The position numbers and the translations under genes were made by a program. A DNA stretch of 5,697 nt. Origin: Mariprofundus sp. Its GTDB lineage: Bacteria > Pseudomonadota > Zetaproteobacteria > Mariprofundales > Mariprofundaceae. Positions 1-5,538 of the stretch are shown here, piece by piece. The stretch is taken from the NCBI GenBank assembly GCA_030951065.1, contig JAUZQH010000175.1:1-5697 (forward strand), given 5' to 3'. Position 1 is the stretch's first letter, and each line of letters begins with the position of its first letter. Under the pieces are notes generated by a model. That model was not told the DNA's origin, did not search any database, and was given only the letters and a program-made list of their open reading frames with translations.

Positions 1-108
1 TTATTACCTGCAGCAGCCAAAGTGGTATTGATGTTTGGTATGATTCTGGGGCGTCTGGAAATTTATACCTTCTTTGTCCTGCTGATGCCGAGTTTCTGGC
101 GCAATTGA
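1..108 (+). CDS. TrkH-family potassium uptake protein, C-terminal fragment
   Basis: Frame 1 is open from the window edge to a TGA at 106-108, giving the last 35 residues of a protein. The tail contains GMILGRLEIYTF and then LMPSFWRN. This matches the end of TrkH/KtrB-type potassium channel subunits, where a conserved GRLE motif in the last transmembrane helix is followed by a short tail ending in a phenylalanine-tryptophan-arginine stretch. TrkH is the membrane-embedded pore subunit that imports K+ together with a cytoplasmic TrkA-type regulator. Only the final helix is visible, so TrkH cannot be told from its paralogue TrkG or from KtrB. The pepA start lies 55 bases downstream on the same strand with no clear terminator between them, so co-transcription is possible. 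Confidence 0.8.
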   Translation, partial: LLPAAAKVVLMFGMILGRLEIYTFFVLLMPSFWRN

Positions 109-153
109 GCTTTCCACGAAGAACCGGCATGATCTGGGTCATCTTATTACTAC

Positions 154-157
154 GAGG
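154..157 (+). promoter_or_regulatory. ribosome binding site of pepA
   Basis: GAGG sits six bases upstream of the ATG at 164 and matches the anti-Shine-Dalgarno core. It supports this ATG as the pepA start. I see no convincing -35/-10 pair in the 55-base gap behind TrkH. Confidence 0.6.
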
Positions 158-163
158 TTTTTT

Positions 164-1675
164 ATGATTGAAATCAAAGTCAAGGCAGGACATGCCCATA
201 AACAGCGTGATGACGCGGTTGTTCTTCCTCTCCTTGATAATCGTAAACTGACCCAATCCGGGACAGCCTTACAACAGGAAACAGGTAAAACGCTACCATC
301 CTTTTTAAAAAAGCATGACTGCACAGGCGAATTTGGAAAAAGCCGGACGCTGTATGATGTGGCGGGTACATTTACGCAACGTGTATTACTGCTGGGAGCA
401 GGAGAAGAAAAAAAACTCACTCTGCATAAACTCCGAATTCTGGCTGCCACAGTGGCCCGCAAACTGGACAGTGGCGGTGCTCGCGATATCTCGCTATTCC
501 TTTCTGAATTGCATGTGCGCAACGCGAGCCTGTTTGATAAGGTACAAGCTATAACCGAAGGCGTGTTACTGGGCCTATACCGCTTTGATAAATACCAACA
601 GAATAAGGACAAAACCAACCGTCGACTGCGCTCTGTAACGATTATGGTTACATCCCGGCGCGACCTGAAGCAGGCTGAATCTGCTGTAACACGCGCTCAA
701 GCCATTGCTCTCGGCACCAATTTCGCCCGTGATCTGGCCAATGAACCCGGCAATGTCTGTACCCCTGAATATCTTGGCCGACAAGCGGCTGCATTATCCC
801 ACCCCCAACTCCATGTCACTGTCATGGACAAACACGAGATTCAGACAGCCGGATTGAATGCACTGCTGGCTGTCAACCAGGGATCGGCGAAAGAACCGCG
901 TTTTATTGTACTGGAATATCAGGGCGGCACAGAGGGCGATGCAGCTGTTGCACTGGTCGGCAAAGGGCTGACGTTTGATGCCGGTGGCATTTCAATCAAA
1001 CCGGGACATCTTATGGAAGAGATGAAATTCGATATGTGCGGTTCCGCTGCTGTCCTGGGTATTTTCAAGGCGGCAACAGAAATGGATCTGTCCATCAATC
1101 TGCTTGGGGTGATTCCATCGACAGAAAACCTGCTGGGTGCATCCGCCTATAAGCCGGGTGATATTATTCGCGGTTACAAAAAAGATATTAGTATAGAAAT
1201 CCAGAACACCGATGCTGAAGGGCGTATTATTTTATCAGATGCGCTGGCCTATGCAGCAGAAAGAAATCCGGCCGAAATTATCGATTTTGCGACACTGACC
1301 GGTGCCTGCGTGATCGCGCTGGGCGCTCAAGCATCCGGCCTGATGGGCACAGATGAAAAACTGAAGAAGCGTTTGAAGGAATCAGGCGATGAGACCTATG
1401 ACCGCGTTTGGGAATTGCCCATGTATGAGGAATATCAGGAGCAGATCAAATCCGATATTGCCGATATCCGAAATATCGGCGGCCGTGAGGCCGGTACAAT
1501 CACTGCAGCCTGTTTCCTTTCCCGTTTTGTTGGTGATATCCCCTGGGCACATCTCGATATCGCCGGCACTGCCTGGAACATGAAGGGAACTGACCTATCC
1601 GCCAAGGGTGCGACCGGCGCTGGTGTGCGACTGGTACTCAATTACCTGATAAATAAAGTAAATCGGCCGAAGTGA
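164..1675 (+). CDS. pepA: leucyl aminopeptidase PepA (peptidase family M17)
   Basis: This cytosolic two-metal exopeptidase removes N-terminal residues, preferably leucine, from peptides, and is normally a hexamer. The product is 503 residues, the same length as E. coli PepA, and appears intact. The N-terminal macro-like domain covers about residues 1-160 and the catalytic domain about 175-495. The metal-binding and catalytic residues expected by alignment with E. coli PepA are all present: Lys267 and Asp272 (in GKGLTFDAGG), Asp290 (in MKFDMCG), and Asp350 and Glu352 (in the family signature NTDAEGR) as metal ligands, with Lys279 and Arg354 as catalytic residues. The signature ends in Ile355 where Leu is usual, a conservative change. 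The start is backed by GAGG six bases upstream. Some PepA proteins also bind DNA in Xer recombination and carAB control, but nothing here tests that role. It lies between trkH and the ATPase gene, all on one strand. Confidence 0.96.
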   Translation: MIEIKVKAGHAHKQRDDAVVLPLLDNRKLTQSGTALQQETGKTLPSFLKKHDCTGEFGKSRTLYDVAGTFTQRVLLLGAGEEKKLTLHKLRILAATVARKLDSGGARDISLFLSELHVRNASLFDKVQAITEGVLLGLYRFDKYQQNKDKTNRRLRSVTIMVTSRRDLKQAESAVTRAQAIALGTNFARDLANEPGNVCTPEYLGRQAAALSHPQLHVTVMDKHEIQTAGLNALLAVNQGSAKEPRFIVLEYQGGTEGDAAVALVGKGLTFDAGGISIKPGHLMEEMKFDMCGSAAVLGIFKAATEMDLSINLLGVIPSTENLLGASAYKPGDIIRGYKKDISIEIQNTDAEGRIILSDALAYAAERNPAEIIDFATLTGACVIALGAQASGLMGTDEKLKKRLKESGDETYDRVWELPMYEEYQEQIKSDIADIRNIGGREAGTITAACFLSRFVGDIPWAHLDIAGTAWNMKGTDLSAKGATGAGVRLVLNYLINKVNRPK

Positions 1676-1700
1676 ATCGGATGATCGAACTGCCGACAAT

Positions 1701-1715
1701 GCTGTATCATACAGC
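1701..1715. other. perfect 15-base palindrome behind pepA
   Basis: GCTGTAT-C-ATACAGC is a perfect inverted repeat, 26 bases after the pepA stop. As RNA it would form a six-base-pair stem with a three-base loop. A T-rich but interrupted stretch follows (CTTTACCCCCTGTTTTT), so it could be a weak intrinsic terminator for pepA. The symmetry would equally suit a protein-binding site upstream of the next gene. The sequence alone does not decide between these. Confidence 0.35.
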
Positions 1716-1736
1716 TTTACCCCCTGTTTTTGGGAA

Positions 1737-1752
1737 TGGCAAACATGCGGCA
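1737..1752 (+). promoter_or_regulatory. possible sigma-54 (RpoN) promoter upstream of the ATPase gene
   Basis: TGGCAAACATGCGGCA has the GG and GC doublets exactly ten bases apart, as in sigma-54 -24/-12 promoters (consensus TGGCACG-N4-TTGCA). Five of seven bases match in the -24 block and three of five in the -12 block, where the usual TT is missing. The predicted transcription start would be near 1763, just before the ribosome binding site at 1770. RpoN control is common for pilus genes, which fits the context. An imperfect match in a single short gap may be chance. Confidence 0.28.
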
Positions 1753-1781
1753 CATTTACAGACTAACGTGGAGATGCAATC

Positions 1782-1841
1782 ATGAAATCTTTTAAACATT
1801 ATATCCCGGGTTTCATGATTACAGATACAGGAACGATATGA
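1782..1841 (+). CDS. possible 19-codon leader ORF overlapping the ATPase start
   Basis: ATG at 1782 opens a reading frame of 19 codons (MKSFKHYIPGFMITDTGTI) that ends in TGA at 1839-1841. The stop shares the ATGA overlap with the ATPase start codon at 1838, the classic arrangement for translational coupling. GGAG at 1770-1773 lies eight bases upstream of the ATG, a well-placed ribosome binding site. The peptide has no recognisable domain, and I see neither a run of one amino acid (as in attenuation leaders) nor a signal peptide. It could be a coupling leader or a chance ORF, since short ORFs are frequent. The ATPase has its own AGGA site inside this ORF, so coupling would not be strictly needed. 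Confidence 0.3.
   Translation: MKSFKHYIPGFMITDTGTI
1829..1832 (+). promoter_or_regulatory. ribosome binding site of the ATPase gene
   Basis: AGGA lies five bases before the ATG at 1838. In the ATPase frame there is a stop at 1793-1795 and no ATG, GTG or TTG between it and 1838, so 1838 is the most upstream usable start. Confidence 0.55.
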
Positions 1842-4264
1842 ACCAAAAATCCAGAAATATCAGTGATCACTACCAGGCTGTGACAATAAACCTGATGAGT
1901 GGAGAAACGATTGAAGGCTATTTGCCCGGCTTTTCCCCCATTATGTCAAAACTGCATTTCTTTGAACAAGGCAGATCAGGACAAGCATCGCCCCGAAAAC
2001 TGGATATCAAGGATATCGTTTATATCGGACTACACCGGCCAGCCGGGGCCTCGGCGGAGCGCTCCGGCAACTTGAAATCTGCGGATACATTGAAAATTAT
2101 CACAGTAAACCTGGAGCATTTCAACGTAGTTGCTTCGCCATCAACATCGAATACGCCAGGGTTTTATGGCACCATAAAAGATAGTAGCCGTCCTTATGAC
2201 CGTATCTTTTTCTATCATCACGGTATCCGGTATCAGGAAAAATCAGCTCGAATTGGTGACATTCTTCTTGAACAGGAAGTTGTTGATGCTGAGGAAATAC
2301 AACGGGCGCTCAAGATCCAGTCGCAGAGTAAACCGCCTATTGGTAATATACTTAAAAAACTGGGGAAAGTAAGTGATAAGGACCTTGCTATCGCCATGGA
2401 GACCCAGCAGCGCCAGCGCATGAAGATGGGTGACCTTCTCGTGGATCAGGAACTGGTCTCCCGAAGTGATATCCATGAAGCACTCGAACATCAGTCATCA
2501 GGCGTTGACAAGCCCCTTGGTCATATCCTGAAAAGCAAAGGAAAGATTGATGGGCGCCATATTACTACAGCACTGGAAATTCAGCGCCGCCGCAAGATGC
2601 GACTGGGTGAAATTTTGACCGAAGCCGGGTTGATTTCTGATGAAGATCTTCAGCATGCCCTGGAAGAGCAGAAGAAACTTGGTCTACGGCTGGGAGAGGT
2701 TTTGCTCAATGAGCATGCGATCACGGAAGAAGATTTACTTTCGGCACTGTCCAAAAAATTCCGCCTCCCCACGGTTGATTTGAATACGTACGAGATTAAC
2801 CCTCTGGCTGCTGATGAAATAAGCCGCGATATCATTGAAAAGTATAAGGTTTTTCCTATTGATTCTGATGAGCATTCACTGACCATTGCACTTTCCGACC
2901 CAATGGAACTGGAAGCCTATGATAGAATCAGTTTCAAAACCGGGAAAAAGATCCACGAGGTCTTGACCTCATCATCACAGTTAGAGCGCCGAATTCAACA
3001 ATACCTTAAAGAAGACCCCATGGATGAAGAGCTATTCTGCGAGTTTCTGCATCAGGACGCCGAGGACGAGGAAGGGCCGGTCAATGAACAGGAAATCACC
3101 CATGCTGCTGAAGATGCCCCGATCGTCAGGCTGGTCAACCGGATTATCCGCAACGGGCTGAGCAAAAAGGCATCTGATATTCATATCCTGCCACAGGCAA
3201 ACAAAATCATTCTGGCCTATCGGCTTAATGGTCAGCTGCTGGAAGAAAGTGCCCTGGATAAAAACCTGCACAAGCAGATCGCAGCACGCATCAAAATACT
3301 GTCCGCCATGGATATCTCCGAGCAGAGAATGCCTCAGGATGGTAAAATGCTGCTGCGCGATGGTAAAAAGAAATATGAATTCCGTGTGTCCTGTATCCCT
3401 AACTCATTCGGCGAATCGATGGTGTTGCGCATCCTGAATAAAGATATGGCTGTTGAACTGGATGTGCTCGGCTTGCGTGCCGATGACATGAAGAAGCTTG
3501 CGACCATTGCACGCAAGCCATACGGGCTGCTTCTGGTGACAGGACCTACCGGCTCCGGTAAATCCACAACCCTGTTTGCCGTGCTCAAATCAATCCAGCA
3601 TTTACCCGCCCACATTCTAACCATTGAGGATCCGGTAGAATCCGAAATTCCCGGTGCCAACCAGATTCAGGTCAATCACAAGATTGGCATGACTTTCGCG
3701 CGAATTCTCCGCAATGTACTCAGGCACGATCCTGATATTATCATGATTGGTGAAATGCGTGATCCGGAAACTGCTGAAATCGGTATCGAAGCTGCCCTCA
3801 CCGGCCACCTGATGTTCTCCACCCTGCATACCAACTCCGCCGTGGATACGATTATTCGCCTCAATGACCTGGGTATACCCAATTACCTGATTGCACCGGC
3901 ACTGCTTGGTGTGATTAGCCAGAACCTTCTGAAAAAGCTCTGCCTGAAATGCCGGGCTGAACTGGCAAGTAATGATCCGGCTTTCACCATAGTGCAAGAC
4001 CTTGGCTTTGAACCCCCTGAAAAACTGTACAAAGCTGTTGGCTGTGAACATTGCAATCAAACCGGCTATGCAGGGCGCATCATGTCCTATGAATTCCTCG
4101 TGGTGAATGAGAAAATCAGGCAAGCCATTCACGATGGCGTAAAAGGTAATAAGATGCAGAAAATAGCAGCAGAGAATGGTATGCAGCCAAAAGCCGAATC
4201 AGCGCTTAAAATGGCTGCAGACGGGATTATCGATTACAACGATTTCATCTATTCTGTAATGTAA
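1838..4264 (+). CDS. GspE/PilB/MshE-family traffic ATPase with an extended N-terminal regulatory region
   Basis: This is a hexameric cytoplasmic ATPase of the kind that powers type IV pilus assembly or type II secretion. Residues 1-132 look like a duplicated beta-rich segment. Residues 138-307 hold six tandem 24-residue MshEN-like motifs. Residues 308-392 form the usual GspE N-terminal domain, followed by an acidic linker (393-420) and an N2 domain from about 424. The motor carries a Walker A motif GPTGSGKST (569-577), an Asp box with IEDPVE (596-601), a Walker B region DPDIIMIGEMRD (631-642) with Glu639, and a His box STLHTN (661-666). The zinc tetracysteine Cys702/Cys705 and Cys736/Cys739, seen in GspE and PilB but not in PilT-type retraction ATPases, favours an assembly or extension motor. 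At 808 residues it is well above the roughly 500-600 usual for GspE or PilB, because of the front end. No pilin, GspF/PilC or other apparatus gene is adjacent. The exact subfamily is uncertain, so no symbol is given. Confidence 0.93.
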   Translation: MNQKSRNISDHYQAVTINLMSGETIEGYLPGFSPIMSKLHFFEQGRSGQASPRKLDIKDIVYIGLHRPAGASAERSGNLKSADTLKIITVNLEHFNVVASPSTSNTPGFYGTIKDSSRPYDRIFFYHHGIRYQEKSARIGDILLEQEVVDAEEIQRALKIQSQSKPPIGNILKKLGKVSDKDLAIAMETQQRQRMKMGDLLVDQELVSRSDIHEALEHQSSGVDKPLGHILKSKGKIDGRHITTALEIQRRRKMRLGEILTEAGLISDEDLQHALEEQKKLGLRLGEVLLNEHAITEEDLLSALSKKFRLPTVDLNTYEINPLAADEISRDIIEKYKVFPIDSDEHSLTIALSDPMELEAYDRISFKTGKKIHEVLTSSSQLERRIQQYLKEDPMDEELFCEFLHQDAEDEEGPVNEQEITHAAEDAPIVRLVNRIIRNGLSKKASDIHILPQANKIILAYRLNGQLLEESALDKNLHKQIAARIKILSAMDISEQRMPQDGKMLLRDGKKKYEFRVSCIPNSFGESMVLRILNKDMAVELDVLGLRADDMKKLATIARKPYGLLLVTGPTGSGKSTTLFAVLKSIQHLPAHILTIEDPVESEIPGANQIQVNHKIGMTFARILRNVLRHDPDIIMIGEMRDPETAEIGIEAALTGHLMFSTLHTNSAVDTIIRLNDLGIPNYLIAPALLGVISQNLLKKLCLKCRAELASNDPAFTIVQDLGFEPPEKLYKAVGCEHCNQTGYAGRIMSYEFLVVNEKIRQAIHDGVKGNKMQKIAAENGMQPKAESALKMAADGIIDYNDFIYSVM
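2249..2758 (+). repeat. six tandem 24-residue MshEN-like motifs within the ATPase
   Basis: The motifs occupy residues 138-161, 167-190, 196-219, 226-249, 255-278 and 284-307. Spacers are five residues, except six between motifs 3 and 4. Each has Gly at position 3, Leu at 6, a branched aliphatic residue at 12, Leu or Ile at 17, Leu or Met at 21, and Gln at 24 in all but the last. Two 24-residue motifs with a five-residue spacer define the MshEN cyclic-di-GMP-binding domain, so this reads as three MshEN-like units. Motifs 1 and 3 resemble each other (Glu at position 10), as do 2 and 4 (Pro at 1, Lys at 7, Gly at 10, Lys at 11), which points to duplication of a two-motif unit. Motif 5 fits the consensus best. 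Repeats are seen in the protein; I did not detect near-identical DNA repeats. Confidence 0.8.
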
Positions 4265-4273
4265 GTAAACAGT

Positions 4274-4311
4274 AAAAACAATCAGTCAAATATCCGCACC
4301 CGGGTACTGAT
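4274..4311 (-). terminator. possible weak terminator of the trmD transcript
   Basis: Reading the minus strand, ATCAGT (4311-4306) can pair with ACTGAT (4286-4281) across a 19-base loop, and TGTTTTT (4280-4274) follows. The stem is AT-rich and the loop is long, so efficiency is doubtful. The position, three bases after the trmD stop and ten bases short of the convergent ATPase stop, is right for a terminator. Confidence 0.3.
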
Positions 4312-4328
4312 GATTAAGCCCGTTTTTT
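4301..4328 (+). terminator. possible intrinsic terminator of the ATPase gene
   Basis: On the plus strand CGGGT (4301-4305) can pair with GCCCG (4318-4322), including one G-U pair, around a 12-base loop. Six T residues follow directly at 4323-4328. The stem is short, but GC-rich and adjacent to the T-run, and it begins 36 bases after the ATPase stop. It overlaps the 3' end of trmD, so the T-run is also the complement of two trmD lysine codons. Confidence 0.45.
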
Positions 4329-4976
4329 ACTCCGCTTTATTGCCTGTGCCCTGCGCCATTTTTCGATTTCAGCATGATTGCCGGATAGCAACACCTCAGG
4401 CACAGCCTTACCTTCAAACAGTTCCGGCCGGGTATAGTGCGGCCAGTCAAGGATTCCTTCCTCTGTGAATGAATCGAGTACAGCTGATTCGGGGCTACCC
4501 AGCACTTCCGGCAATAATCGGATCACCGCATCCAGCACACATAGCGCTGCAGGCTCACCTCCTGATAACACATAATCACCCAGCGATAATTCTTCATCGA
4601 CATAATCACATATTCTTTCGTCAAATCCTTCGTAACGACCACAGAGCAATGTGATTCCGGACTTTTCAGTGAATTCCAGCGCCTTGGCCTGTGTAAAGCG
4701 GGCACCCGAAGGTGTAAGCATCACCACATGGGTATCAGGATGTTTATCGCGAGCGGCACGGATCGAGGCTACTACCGGCTCCGGCTTCATCAGCATGCCG
4801 GGTCCGCCACCGTATGGGGAATCATCTACCTTGTGATGCTTATCGGTGGCAAAATCGCGAATCTGGATTGTATCCACCGTAACAATTCCGCTCTGAATGG
4901 CCCGCTTCGGAATGGAGCAGGATAGCGGTGAATCAAAGAATTCAGGAAAGAGTGTCAGAATCTGGGCGTGAAACAT
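4314..4976 (-). CDS. trmD: tRNA (guanine-N1)-methyltransferase TrmD
   Basis: TrmD transfers a methyl group from S-adenosylmethionine to N1 of G37, next to the anticodon of tRNAs reading CNN codons for Leu, Pro and Arg, and so prevents +1 frameshifting. It acts as a dimer in the cytosol with a trefoil-knot SAM site. The conserved blocks are present in order: DDSPYGGGPGM (51-61), LCGRYEGFDER (111-121), SLGDYVLSGGE (131-141), Asp168 in LDSF (the counterpart of catalytic E. coli Asp169), HYTRPE (180-185) and LLSGNHAEI (196-204). The start overlaps the end of rimM by 22 bases, with AAGGA eight bases upstream (4989-4985) inside rimM, which suggests coupled translation. The protein is 220 residues against 255 in E. 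coli. It stops after WRRAQAIKRSKKRA, just where an Arg-Pro-Asp-Leu-Leu-like segment and a terminal helix usually follow. The catalytic core is complete, so it is probably active. Confidence 0.96.
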   Translation of the reverse strand: MFHAQILTLFPEFFDSPLSCSIPKRAIQSGIVTVDTIQIRDFATDKHHKVDDSPYGGGPGMLMKPEPVVASIRAARDKHPDTHVVMLTPSGARFTQAKALEFTEKSGITLLCGRYEGFDERICDYVDEELSLGDYVLSGGEPAALCVLDAVIRLLPEVLGSPESAVLDSFTEEGILDWPHYTRPELFEGKAVPEVLLSGNHAEIEKWRRAQAIKRSKKRA

Positions 4977-5503
4977 GCATCCATTCCTTCAGGCATATCG
5001 ACCACAATCACGCCCTCATCCAGATCAACCTCGACAATCATCTGTCCGGTAAAGGGAATCAGCCATTCGCCCTGCAGTTCAGCGCCTTCCACTGTTTTCA
5101 CCAGCAGATTGTCCTGCGCACCATACTCTTCCAAAGCAGTGACCGTCCCCAGCAATTCACGACTGCCTTGTCGAACCACCTGACAACCGATCAATTCCAC
5201 CCACAGATATTCGTCTTCATCGCTTTCCACCTCATCAGCTGAAATCCAGATTTTCAGCCCCTTTAGAGCTTCAGCACTGCTGCAGTCAATCACACCTTCG
5301 ATTTCGGCCAGCATGCGTTTACCATGCTGCCAGCAGCGCTTGAGCGCATATCTCCTGGCGGTCTCGGCAGTTTCTCCCAGCCGCCAACAAGAATACCCGG
5401 CGACCGCATCAGCGGGCCGGGTATGTGAATAGACGATCAGCGCACCTTTGAGCCCATGCGCCCCAAGAATGTCACCAACATGTAAATATCTGTTACGAAC
5501 CAT
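4955..5503 (-). CDS. rimM: 16S rRNA processing/30S maturation factor RimM
   Basis: RimM binds ribosomal protein S19 and assists maturation of the 30S head and 16S rRNA processing. The 182-residue product matches the family in length and layout. The N-terminal RimM beta-barrel starts with GDILGAHGLKGALIV (10-24), the family's Gly-rich opening. A linker leads to the PRC-barrel domain from about residue 97, marked by DEYLWVELIGCQVV (97-110), LLGTVTALEEYGAQDNLLVK (117-136) and EWLIPF (146-151), and ending with VDMPEGM (168-174). Asp-Glu-Tyr-Leu-Trp corresponds to the Tyr-Tyr-Trp region of the E. coli protein. The gene lies 35 bases after rpsP and overlaps trmD by 22 bases, the usual operon order. 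The start codon has only a poor Shine-Dalgarno match (GGTAG directly before ATG) and a strong hairpin just upstream, which suggests low translation relative to rpsP. Confidence 0.94.
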   Translation of the reverse strand: MVRNRYLHVGDILGAHGLKGALIVYSHTRPADAVAGYSCWRLGETAETARRYALKRCWQHGKRMLAEIEGVIDCSSAEALKGLKIWISADEVESDEDEYLWVELIGCQVVRQGSRELLGTVTALEEYGAQDNLLVKTVEGAELQGEWLIPFTGQMIVEVDLDEGVIVVDMPEGMDACFTPRF

Positions 5504-5508
5504 CTACC

Positions 5509-5525
5509 AAGCCTGTGTCAGGCTT
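5509..5525 (-). promoter_or_regulatory. hairpin just upstream of the rimM start
   Basis: On the minus strand AAGCCTG-ACA-CAGGCTT forms a perfect seven-base-pair stem with a three-base loop, ending five bases before the rimM ATG. No T-run follows, so it is not a standard intrinsic terminator. It fills the space where a Shine-Dalgarno sequence would be expected. In E. coli, rimM and trmD are made at much lower levels than the ribosomal proteins of the same operon, and mRNA structure near the rimM start contributes. A similar role is plausible here but inferred. Confidence 0.5.
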
Positions 5526-5538
5526 CGGTGAGAATCAA

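Noticed and set aside
109..163. Possible terminator or promoter between trkH and pepA
   Set aside because: The only pairing seen is ATGA/TCAT (four base pairs) without a T-run after it, and no -35/-10 pair stands out.
139..618. Long minus-strand reading frame (159 codons) opposite the start of pepA
   Set aside because: It is antisense to a complete, well-conserved pepA, is rich in Arg, Ser and Cys as shadow frames often are, and resembles no family I know.
1452..1479. Inverted repeat CCGATATT/AATATCGG with a 12-base loop inside pepA
   Set aside because: It falls in codons for a conserved stretch (DIADIRNIGG) where repeated Asp-Ile and Asn-Ile codons generate the symmetry. I see no signal around it that suggests a function.
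1774..1785. Mini-ORF ATG CAA TCA TGA overlapping the 19-codon leader candidate
   Set aside because: Its only ribosome binding site (GGAG) touches the ATG directly, leaving no spacing for initiation, and three codons are easily due to chance.
3617..4132. Minus-strand reading frame of 171 codons opposite the ATPase motor domain
   Set aside because: The plus strand here encodes the Walker B, His box and zinc motifs without interruption, so the antisense frame is a by-product of codon use.
4928..5242. Plus-strand reading frame of 104 codons across the trmD-rimM junction
   Set aside because: It is antisense to two recognised genes, is rich in His, Gln and Phe, and has no recognisable domain or clear ribosome binding site.
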